A model generated the notes under the pieces. The model searched no databases and was not told where the DNA came from. It saw nothing but the letters and a program-made list of their open reading frames with translations. This document shows, piece after piece, positions 1 through 5,733 of a stretch of 8,394 nucleotides of DNA (positions are counted from its first letter, which is position 1; the number at the start of each line of letters is the position of its first letter). The stretch is from Nitrospirota bacterium (GTDB taxonomy: Bacteria > Nitrospirota > Thermodesulfovibrionia > UBA6902), in NCBI GenBank assembly GCA_024277515.1, contig JAJRVB010000094.1, positions 1-8,394 of the forward strand, given 5' to 3'. The translations under genes and the position numbers were made by a program.

Positions 1-782
1 GCCTCTGCATCCGCCTTTCCTTTGATTTCCTGGGCAGTCCTGTATGCTTCAGACTGTATCTTCTTGAGCTCACGCCCTTTATTGCCGAGGATTTTTGACG
101 CCTCCCCCTGCCCTTCCGAACGGAATTTGTCGGCAATCCTCCTCCGCTCGGTAATCATCCGTTCAAATATCTTGTTCTGCACTTCTTCCACGTAGTTAAT
201 CCGTTTAAGGCGCAGGTCGAGCAGCTCAATCCCGAGTTCGAGGGTCCGGGGAGCGGCGATTTCAATAATTGACCGAGTTATGATTTCTCTCCCGTATTTA
301 ATGGTGGCCAGTTTCTGGGCCACATCTCCGGCAAACTCCTCACTGGTCCGGAAGTCCCTGTTTGTGGAACGGACCAGTTCAACCAGATAGTGTTTGGCGA
401 TCGCGTTTCGCGTCTCACCGTCCAGGATGTCATCCAGGCGGGACTGCGCGCCCCGCTCGTCACGCACACGCTGGAAGAAAAGCAGCGGGTCTTTTATTCT
501 CCATCGGGCATATGTATCGACCCAGATAAACCTCTTGTCCTTGGTCGGTATCTGGTTCGGGTCCCCGTCCCACTCAAGAAAACGTCTGTCAAAAAAATTG
601 GCCTGCTGTATAATGGGAATCTTGAATTTGATCCCGGGGGTCACGATCGGGTCTCCCACGGGCTTGCCGAACTGCGTAATAATGACCTGTTCCGTCTCCC
701 TGACGATAAAGGCGGAAGACGTAACAACAATTACTGCGAGAATAATAATGGCGGCAATAATCATCGGCTTGGTTTTATTCAT
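1..782 (-). CDS. hflC: HflC, FtsH-protease modulator (partial, C-terminus outside window)
   Basis: This is an SPFH/prohibitin-family membrane protein. In characterised bacteria HflC pairs with HflK in a large periplasm-facing complex around the FtsH protease and modulates its activity. I translated the strand through all 260 codons to the window edge and found no stop. Residues about 6-25 form a single N-terminal membrane anchor (PMIIAAIIILAVIVV). The SPFH start follows (VRETEQVIITQFGKP), then an 'ARWRIKDPLLFFQRV' segment, and the usual 'LGIELLDLRLKRINY' and 'RSEGQGEASKILGNKGRE' stretches near the coiled-coil end. The ATG (782-780) overlaps the hflK TGA in an ATGA junction. A G-rich ribosome site (789-794) sits 6 nt upstream, so translation is probably coupled to hflK. 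The missing C-terminus should be a few tens of residues. The identification is firm from family motifs plus the hflK neighbour. Confidence 0.95.
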   Translation of the reverse strand, partial: MNKTKPMIIAAIIILAVIVVTSSAFIVRETEQVIITQFGKPVGDPIVTPGIKFKIPIIQQANFFDRRFLEWDGDPNQIPTKDKRFIWVDTYARWRIKDPLLFFQRVRDERGAQSRLDDILDGETRNAIAKHYLVELVRSTNRDFRTSEEFAGDVAQKLATIKYGREIITRSIIEIAAPRTLELGIELLDLRLKRINYVEEVQNKIFERMITERRRIADKFRSEGQGEASKILGNKGRELKKIQSEAYRTAQEIKGKADAE

Positions 783-1768
783 TTTGCACCCCCCTTGTCA
801 AGCTGGAACAGCGGCAATATGCCGGTCGCTTCCTCATCAGTGATCAGCTTCCTCCCGACCTTCTGCATGACTTTGTTCATGGTTTCGAGATAAATACGCT
901 GGCGCGTCACATCTTTTGCCTTGGAATACTCCTTAAACACGGCATTAAATTTTGAGGCCTCACCCTTTGCCTGGTTGACCCGTTCAAGTGCGTACCCCTT
1001 GGCCTCTTCAATAGTCCTGGCCGCCTCTCCACGCGCCTTTGGAATGACCTTGTTATATTCCGACTTTGCCTGATTAATCAGTTTTTCCCGCTCCTGCTGG
1101 GCCTCATTCACCTCGTTAAAGGCCGGCTTTACCAGCTCGGGTGGATTAACATCCTGCAGCACTACCTGGTCGACTTTTATGCCGAGTTCATACTGATTGC
1201 ATAATTCCTGGAGCATGACAGTGACCGCGCTCGCAACTTCCTGACGGCCGACGGTCAACACCTCGTCAACGGTACGGTCACCGATTACTTCGCGCATGAC
1301 AGCTTCATTAATATCGCGGAATGTCTTCTCCGCATTCCTTACACGAAACAGGAACTTATACGGATCATTAATTCGGAACTGAACGATCCATTCCACTTCC
1401 GCGGCATTCAGGTCACCTGTCAGCATGAGAGATTCTTCCCTGTATTTTGTCGAAGAGTACGTAGTCCTGACACCCGGGACCGAACTTCGGAAACCGAATT
1501 CAAGCTTTAACTGCCGCTCAACCGGCACCTTGTACACCTGCTCAATTCCAAAAGGCATCTTGAAATTGAGACCCGGATTGACCGTGCGCGTGTACTTTCC
1601 AAACTGCAGTACCACACCCACCTCTTCAGGTTCCACAGTAAACCATAATGTAGAAAAAAAGCTTAAGACAAGGACAACGGCAATAGCTACCGCAATGGCC
1701 TTTACATTTATTTTCGGCGGCTTGAAATCTTTTAAATCCTTAAAATCAAATGGTGGTCTCTGGTCCAT
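779..1768 (-). CDS. hflK: HflK, FtsH-protease modulator (SPFH family)
   Basis: HflK is the partner subunit of HflC in the inner-membrane complex that surrounds and restrains FtsH. The protein has 329 residues. A short polar N-terminus (1-22) precedes one membrane segment at about 23-44 (AIAVAIAVVLVLSFFSTLWF). The SPFH domain begins 'VEPEEVGVVLQFGKYTRTV', and a charged Ala/Glu/Lys-rich coiled-coil follows at roughly 205-300. 'VLQDVNPPELVKPAFNEVNEA' is typical of HflK. It is shorter than the E. coli protein because it lacks the long Gly-rich N-terminal tail. The ATG at 1768-1766 is favoured by an AGGAGAGG ribosome site at 1772-1779. The gene is first in the hflK-hflC operon, whose downstream member overlaps it by 4 bp. 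A candidate promoter lies at 1800-1828. Confidence 0.95.
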   Translation of the reverse strand: MDQRPPFDFKDLKDFKPPKINVKAIAVAIAVVLVLSFFSTLWFTVEPEEVGVVLQFGKYTRTVNPGLNFKMPFGIEQVYKVPVERQLKLEFGFRSSVPGVRTTYSSTKYREESLMLTGDLNAAEVEWIVQFRINDPYKFLFRVRNAEKTFRDINEAVMREVIGDRTVDEVLTVGRQEVASAVTVMLQELCNQYELGIKVDQVVLQDVNPPELVKPAFNEVNEAQQEREKLINQAKSEYNKVIPKARGEAARTIEEAKGYALERVNQAKGEASKFNAVFKEYSKAKDVTRQRIYLETMNKVMQKVGRKLITDEEATGILPLFQLDKGGAK

Positions 1769-1799
1769 ACACCTCTCCTTTTTTTTTGGGGTAAGTTAA

Positions 1800-1828
1800 A
1801 TAGTAATCTAAATCGTGCTAAATTACAA
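1800..1828 (-). promoter_or_regulatory. Candidate sigma70-type promoter for hflKC
   Basis: On the minus strand TTGTAA (1828-1823) is followed after 17 bp by TACTAT (1805-1800), each matching 4 of 6 consensus bases. Initiation would fall near 1793, giving a leader of about 25 nt before the hflK ATG. The region is AT-rich, so chance matches are likely. This is inference from spacing and position only. Confidence 0.35.
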
Positions 1829-1887
1829 CTCCATGAAAAAACCCTGAAACTATCACCGGTTATTTAGCGCAAAAACATATATAACTA

Positions 1888-1916
1888 TTGACTTCCCTGC
1901 TCATTTTCCCTTAAAT
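1888..1916 (+). promoter_or_regulatory. Candidate sigma70-type promoter for rlmB
   Basis: TTGACT (1888-1893, 5 of 6 consensus) is followed by a 17-bp spacer and TTAAAT (1911-1916, 4 of 6). Predicted initiation near 1922-1924 gives a leader of about 38 nt to the TTG at 1961. It would exclude the upstream in-frame TTG at 1916, which lies inside the -10 hexamer. Position, spacing and start choice agree with one another, but the call is unverified. Confidence 0.45.
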
Positions 1917-1950
1917 TGGGGGAGCCTTATCAGAATGATATCTTGAAACG

Positions 1951-1955
1951 GGAGG
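1951..1955 (+). promoter_or_regulatory. Ribosome binding site deciding the rlmB start
   Basis: GGAGG at 1951-1955 lies 5 nt before TTG at 1961. The earlier in-frame TTG (1916) has no purine-rich site before it, and the next ATG (1976) has only a weak AGAAACAGG upstream. This makes TTG 1961 the best start. Confidence 0.6.
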
Positions 1956-1960
1956 GACTA

Positions 1961-2689
1961 TTGGCAAGAAACAGGATGTACCTGTACGGAAAAAACTCGA
2001 TTCTGGAGCGGCTGAAGTTCGGTCCTGAAAGTATCCGGCAGGTCTTTATTCAGGAAAACTTCAATGCCCCCCGGATAACGGAGTTAATAAATTCCCATAA
2101 CATGCCCTGCAGACGCGTTTCTGAAAGGGACCTGCTGAAGATCAAACGGGCAGACCGCCTTCAGGGGATCGTGGCCGAGGTAACCGCATATGTATATACC
2201 CCTTTTGAAAAACTGCTCCACCCGGAAGGGAAAGAAGAGCGCTCTCTGATATTTCTGGACGGTCTGAATGACCCCCATAATCTCGGCTCCATCATGCGGA
2301 CCGCGGCATGTTTCGGCGGACTCGGCATCGTAATCCCTTCTCACAGTTCATGCGATGTCAATGAGACCGCGATTCACGTTGCATCCGGGGGAGAAAACTT
2401 TGTCCCTGTTGCGCAGGTGACCAATCTCACAACCGCCCTGTTAAAGGCAAAAAAGAGCGGTTACTGGGCCGCTGGCACGGTGGTCGAAGGCGGACAGGAC
2501 ATCTGCCGGACTTCCCTGCCGTTTCCACTCTGCCTTGTGCTCGGAGCTGAAGGCAAAGGGATCCGGTACGGCATACAGAAACACCTTGACCTGAAAATCA
2601 CCCTGCCTATGAGGGGGGCGCAGCTTTCATTCAATGTTGCCATGGCATGCGCTATTTTCTCCTATGAAATAACAAGGCAGAGGGGGTAG
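1961..2689 (+). CDS. rlmB: RlmB-type 23S rRNA 2'-O-ribose methyltransferase (SpoU/TrmH family)
   Basis: This enzyme transfers a methyl group from S-adenosylmethionine to a ribose 2'-OH. RlmB modifies G2251 (E. coli numbering) in the 23S peptidyl-transferase P loop. From the TTG start the product has 242 residues. The N-terminal substrate-binding domain (about 6-78) starts 'MYLYGKNSILERL' and includes 'KADRLQGIVAEV'-like 'RADRLQGIVAEV'. The SPOUT trefoil-knot domain follows: motif 1 'LNDPHNLGSIMRTA' with N107 and R113, motif 2 'LVLGAEGKGIR' around G195-G198, and motif 3 'QLSFNVAMACAIF' with S223 and N225. The usual motif 3 is S-L-N, so Phe224 is a mild variant. The gene stands alone on the plus strand, divergent from hflKC and convergent with htpG. 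The exact substrate within the TrmH/RlmB group is inferred; the family is certain. ATG 1976 is an alternative start. Confidence 0.88.
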   Translation: MARNRMYLYGKNSILERLKFGPESIRQVFIQENFNAPRITELINSHNMPCRRVSERDLLKIKRADRLQGIVAEVTAYVYTPFEKLLHPEGKEERSLIFLDGLNDPHNLGSIMRTAACFGGLGIVIPSHSSCDVNETAIHVASGGENFVPVAQVTNLTTALLKAKKSGYWAAGTVVEGGQDICRTSLPFPLCLVLGAEGKGIRYGIQKHLDLKITLPMRGAQLSFNVAMACAIFSYEITRQRG

Positions 2690-2700
2690 CAAAGGCACCA

Positions 2701-2819
2701 ATTCAGTTACAGGTAATAACAGGCTGCACAAGATCAAATATAAAAAATCAAAATTCCGGAATTTTTATCTTTGATTTTTTATTTTGCATTTCTCTGTCCA
2801 AATGCGCCTGTAACTGAGT
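2701..2819. terminator. Nested inverted repeats between convergent rlmB and htpG, likely bidirectional terminator
   Basis: The outer arms ATTCAGTTACAGG (2701-2713) and CCTGTAACTGAGT (2807-2819) pair over 13 positions with one G-U. Inside, AAAAAATCAAA (2742-2752) and TTTGATTTTTT (2770-2780) are perfect complements, extendable to about 13 bp. The centre holds the 16-bp palindrome AAAATTCCGGAATTTT (2750-2765). The region lies between two convergent stop codons, and the A/T runs would give U-tracts in either direction. A bidirectional terminator is the simplest reading, although the long outer stem is more than a terminator needs. Confidence 0.6.
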
Positions 2820-2836
2820 GCTTACGCAGCAAAGCC

Positions 2837-4750
2837 CTATGCCCCTGCCTTCTCCACATCCTTCACCATTAACCTGGTCACCGCGCTCGCAAACGCGGCC
2901 GGGTCTTTCGGTTTGGAACCTTCCATCAGGAGGGCCTGGTCATACAGGAGTTTTATATATTCTTCAAGCACAACGCTTTTCTGCTCTTTTTCAAACAGCC
3001 TGTTCATGGCCTCAAATATGGGGTGGCCGGAGTTGATTTCGAGGATGCGCCTGCTCTGAGGCACTTTCTGGCCCATTGACTTCAGGAGCTGTTCCATCTG
3101 CGGGTCCATGTCCCCTTCATCGCCTACAAGACAGCAGGCTGTGTCCTTCAGTCTTCCCGACAGCCTGACGTCCTTGACATCGTCCTTGAGCTGGTCCCTG
3201 ATAAGTTCGATAAGCGCCTTGTATTTCTTCTCTGAAGCCTTCTTTTCCTCTACTCCCTTTTCGTCAAGTGTAATATCGCCCTTGATTGCCGATTTAAATT
3301 TCTTTCCCTTGTATTCAAGACCGCTCACTATGAAATCATCCACCTCATCCAGCATGACCAGCACGTCATACCCCTTCTCCTTCAGGGCCTCGAGATAAGG
3401 GGACTTCTTTACTTCATCATATGTCGTACCGGTAATGTAATAAATCTCTTACTGCCCTTCTTTCATGCCGTCGAGATATTCCTCAAGAGATATATATGTG
3501 CCGGAAGGCCTGTTTATTGACTGGTACAGGAGAAGATCAGCGATCGCCTCTTTCCTTGAAAAATCAAAATGCACTCCCTCCTTAAGTATCTTCCCGAATT
3601 CCTTATAGAATGAAAGATACTGTTCATACTCGTTCTTTTTCATGTCCTGGAGCGTATCAAGGACCTTCTTCGTCACATTCCTGTTTATTATCTCGACCTG
3701 CCGGTTGGACTGAAGGATTTCCCTCGATACATTCAGGGGGAGGTCGGATGAGTCAACAACTCCCTTAATGAACCTCAGGTACCTTGGGATCAGCTGCTCG
3801 CAGTGGTCCATGATCTGGACCCTCTTCACATAAAGGGTCGGCCCGATCTTGTAATCCTTGTAATAAATATCAAGTGGCATGTTAGCCGGAATGTAGAGGA
3901 GCGCGGCAAATTCCGAAGTCCCCTCAGCCCTGAAATGGATGGTCTTTGCAGGATCGGTAAAGTCATGAGAGATATGCTTGTAAAATTCCTTGTACTCCTC
4001 TTCAGATACTTCTGATTTGTCCTTGAGCCATATCGCCTTTCTCGAATTGAGCGTTTCTTCTTCCCTGATTTTGACTTTCTCTCCTTTTTTCAGTTCACTC
4101 TCCACCTCCTTCTCAACATCCATCACTACAGGATGTTCGATGAAGTCGGAATATTTTTTGACAATGCTCCGGAGTTCCCATTCATCGAGGTATTTCTTTT
4201 CTTCATCCTTAAAGTGGAGGACCACGTCAGTGCCCTTGCTTTTTTTCTCTACATCTTCAATGCTGAAAAAGCCGTCCCCGGAGGATTCCCAGCAGACACC
4301 CTTGCTGTCACCTGAGCCTGCCCTTCTCGATATGACGGACACCCTGTCCGCCACCATGAATGATGAATAAAACCCGACCCCGAACTGTCCGATAAGCTCC
4401 GGATTGTCCTTCAGTTCCTTGTCCTGTAAAGCCGCGATAAACTCTTTTGTGCCGGAATGCGCTATCGTACCGAGCGCCCCGGTTATTTCATCTTTTGTCA
4501 TGCCGATGCCGTTGTCTCTGACGGTCAGAGTTCCGGCATCTTTGTCCACAATCAGTTTGATTTTCCACTCCTTATCATCTTCCATGATTCCGCTTTCAGT
4601 AAGAGACTCATATCGTGCCCTGTCAATGGCATCGGATGCATTGGAAATAAGCTCCCTCAGGAATATGTCCTTGTGAGAGTAAAGGGAGTGGATCATCAGG
4701 TCGAGCAGATGCTTCACTTCAGTTTTAAATTCCATGTTTTTCTTGGTCAT
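2837..4750 (-). pseudogene. htpG: HtpG (bacterial Hsp90) gene interrupted by one in-frame TAA
   Basis: HtpG is a dimeric ATP-driven cytosolic chaperone. Read through, this frame has 637 sense positions plus a TAG stop, the normal HtpG length, but codon 434 (3451-3449) is TAA. The N-terminal ATPase domain is intact: 'LRELISNASDA' (E33, N37), 'DNGIGM' (D79-M84), 'GQFGVGFYS' (121-129) and G173-T174. The middle-domain arginine is present in 'LNVSREILQ' (R343). Before the stop the protein reads 'LEEYLDGMKEGQ' and after it 'EIYYITGTTYDEV', which join without loss at the conserved 'MKEGQ-x-x-IYYIT' motif. The missing residue is normally Glu or Lys, one base away from TAA. The 3' part keeps the frame through 'MEQLLKSMGQ' and 'LEINSGHPIFEAMN'. 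A truncated 433-residue product would lack the end of the middle domain and the C-terminal dimerisation domain. The ATG has an AAGGAG site 8 nt upstream (4759-4764). Sequencing error, a very recent mutation or readthrough are all possible. Confidence 0.88.
3449..3451 (-). other. In-frame TAA nonsense codon within htpG
   Basis: The minus strand reads GGG CAG TAA GAG ATT TAT, and the Hsp90 frame continues unchanged on both sides. There is no shift of frame, so one substitution (for example AAA or GAA to TAA) explains it. At least one neighbour (the cinA-type gene) also appears to end in TAA at a sensible place, so general reassignment of this codon is unlikely. Confidence 0.9.
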
Positions 4751-4800
4751 ATTGATAGCTCCTTATACTGAATTTATGAAGAAATGAACTTTTCATGTCT

Positions 4801-4939
4801 CCCCCTTTGGAAAAGGGAGATTAAGGGGGATTTTATGAATAATTTCTTTGAAAAATCTCCCCTAACCCTGCCTACCGGCAGGCAGGCCCTCCCGGATCGG
4901 GTCTCATCGATGGGTCGACTCGACTTTGCCAAAGAGGGG
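4801..4939 (+). repeat. Interspersed palindromic repeat element, copy 1 (MITE-like)
   Basis: The 116-bp core at 4824-4939 is identical, in inverted orientation, to 8271-8386. Including flanking sequence, this copy has imperfect terminal inverted ends: CCCCCTTTGG (4801-4810) and CCAAAGAGGGG (4929-4939), differing by one inserted base. Inside are several small hairpins: CCCTTT/AAAGGG (4803-4808/4812-4817), CCTGCCT/AGGCAGG (4867-4873/4880-4886), CCCG/CGGG (4891-4901), ATCGAT (4906-4911), GTCGA/TCGAC (4914-4924) and CTTTG/CAAAG (4924-4934). No transposase and no clear target-site duplication are visible. It sits between the TPR gene and htpG, and the leftward htpG transcript probably crosses it. 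Confidence 0.85.
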
Positions 4940-4962
4940 AATACATTACGTCTTGCGATCTT

Positions 4963-4994
4963 CTTATATAATAAATAGCCGAATAAAAAGTCAA
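4963..4994 (-). promoter_or_regulatory. Candidate promoter for htpG, upstream of the repeat
   Basis: On the minus strand TTGACT (4994-4989) matches 5 of 6 bases of the -35 consensus. The downstream AT-rich stretch offers TTATAT at 17-bp spacing (4971-4966), TATTAT at 15 bp (4973-4968) or TATAAG at 20 bp (4968-4963). Transcripts would start near 4960 and carry the whole repeat in a leader of about 210 nt before the htpG ATG. I found no CIRCE element or clear sigma32-type heat-shock promoter in 4751-5090. Confidence 0.4.
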
Positions 4995-4998
4995 TTCT

Positions 4999-5090
4999 CC
5001 CTGCTCACGCGCAAGTTGAGTTTTAAAGTCTCCTGTTATCGGTCAGACAGTTCAGGTAACCGGATTCAGTCCGGGCAGTGTTGAGCAGGG
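4999..5090 (-). terminator. Inverted repeat after the TPR gene, possible terminator
   Basis: CCCTGCTCA (4999-5007) and TGAGCAGGG (5082-5090) are perfect 9-bp complements about 74 nt apart, with a small internal hairpin CCGGA/TCCGG (5060-5074). On the minus strand the distal arm is followed after 8 nt by a short T run (4985-4989). The arms begin immediately after the TPR stop codon. The wide loop and weak T tract make termination uncertain. The remainder of the 4751-5090 gap holds the repeat and candidate promoter described separately, and no gene. Confidence 0.35.
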
Positions 5091-5651
5091 CTATTTTATC
5101 AGGCCTATCATCCTCATGGCTTCCTGCCCTACATCCGTTGCGGGGTCCAGTTCCGCGGCTTTTTTCAGTGCGGACGCGGCCTCTTCGTTATTCCCTGATG
5201 ACATAAGGACAAAGCCGAGGCTCAACCATATCCTCTGGAATGACGGCGCGACTTCAGCGCCTTTTTTGAGAGTATCTATCGCAAGCTCAGGCTGCTTTGT
5301 ATAGTGATATGCCAGCCCGAGGTCATTGTACGTATCTATATGCTTCGGGTCCAGTTCGAGCACTTTTTTGTAAATTTCAATTGCCTGGTCAAATTTCCTG
5401 CCCTCAAAATACTTGTCTCCAAGGAGCGAGAGCGCCTGGGGGTCAGTACGGTCTACATCCAGTTCGTCAACAGGGACAACCTTCCTGAAGTCCTTGTCCA
5501 GAAGCGGTCCGGAAGGCATCGGGGACTTACCTGCAGTGACCCCGGAAGGTTTTTCCGCCCTGTCTGAATTATTGCTTACATAACTGACAATAATAATACC
5601 GGCCACTGCAACAGCAACTACAATGATTATCCATTTCTTATAGGTTTCCAT
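5091..5651 (-). CDS. Membrane-anchored tetratricopeptide-repeat protein
   Basis: The protein has 186 residues. Residues 1-6 are polar and 7-25 form one hydrophobic anchor (WIIIVVAVAVAGIIIVSYV). A Ser/Pro/Gly-rich linker (26-60) follows, then three tandem TPR units at about 70-103, 104-137 and 138-171. Each unit ends in the typical 'A...LKKA.ELDP' pattern, for example 'AIEIYKKVLELDPK' and 'AASALKKAAELDPA'. The anchor has no obvious signal cleavage site, so the TPR domain is probably held at the membrane. Its side is not certain, although the short N-terminus with KK just before the hydrophobic stretch favours an outward-facing domain. TPRs bind other proteins, and no catalytic motif is seen. 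An AATCTCC-derived GGAG (5658-5661) lies 6 nt before the ATG. It follows ligA by 82 bp on the same strand with no obvious terminator between. The function is unknown, and no specific symbol is justified. Confidence 0.85.
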   Translation of the reverse strand: METYKKWIIIVVAVAVAGIIIVSYVSNNSDRAEKPSGVTAGKSPMPSGPLLDKDFRKVVPVDELDVDRTDPQALSLLGDKYFEGRKFDQAIEIYKKVLELDPKHIDTYNDLGLAYHYTKQPELAIDTLKKGAEVAPSFQRIWLSLGFVLMSSGNNEEAASALKKAAELDPATDVGQEAMRMIGLIK

Positions 5652-5733
5652 AACAATCTCCAGATAAACTTTTTTCAGATTTTAACAATATCGGTCCATT
5701 AATACATATGATATATTAAAGAATCGATATTAT

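Noticed and set aside
390..893. Long plus-strand open frame of 167 codons
   Set aside because: It lies antisense to hflC and the end of hflK, both clear SPFH genes. The translation shows no domain and has low-complexity Asn runs from the opposite frame.
3362..3364. Internal GTG as the start of a separate 175-residue gene
   Set aside because: It lies inside the continuous Hsp90 frame (DVLVMLDEVDD) with no convincing ribosome site, and the product would be an Hsp90 fragment.
3990..4370. Ser-rich plus-strand open frame inside htpG
   Set aside because: It is antisense to conserved Hsp90 sequence. The serine richness reflects Glu/Lys codons of htpG read backwards.
2837..4750. Programmed frameshift or recoding to selenocysteine or pyrrolysine in htpG
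   Set aside because: The frame is the same on both sides, so no frameshift is needed. The codon is TAA, whereas selenocysteine uses TGA and pyrrolysine uses TAG.
4784..4978. 64-codon plus-strand frame through repeat copy 1 (MNNFFEKSP...)
   Set aside because: The frame is the repeat itself plus unrelated flanks. Both copies have identical DNA, so an open frame in both gives no evidence of protein-level selection.
4751..5090. CIRCE or sigma32-type heat-shock site upstream of htpG
   Set aside because: I looked for TTAGCACTC/GAGTGCTAA halves and a CTTGAA plus CCCAT pair on the minus strand and found no acceptable match.
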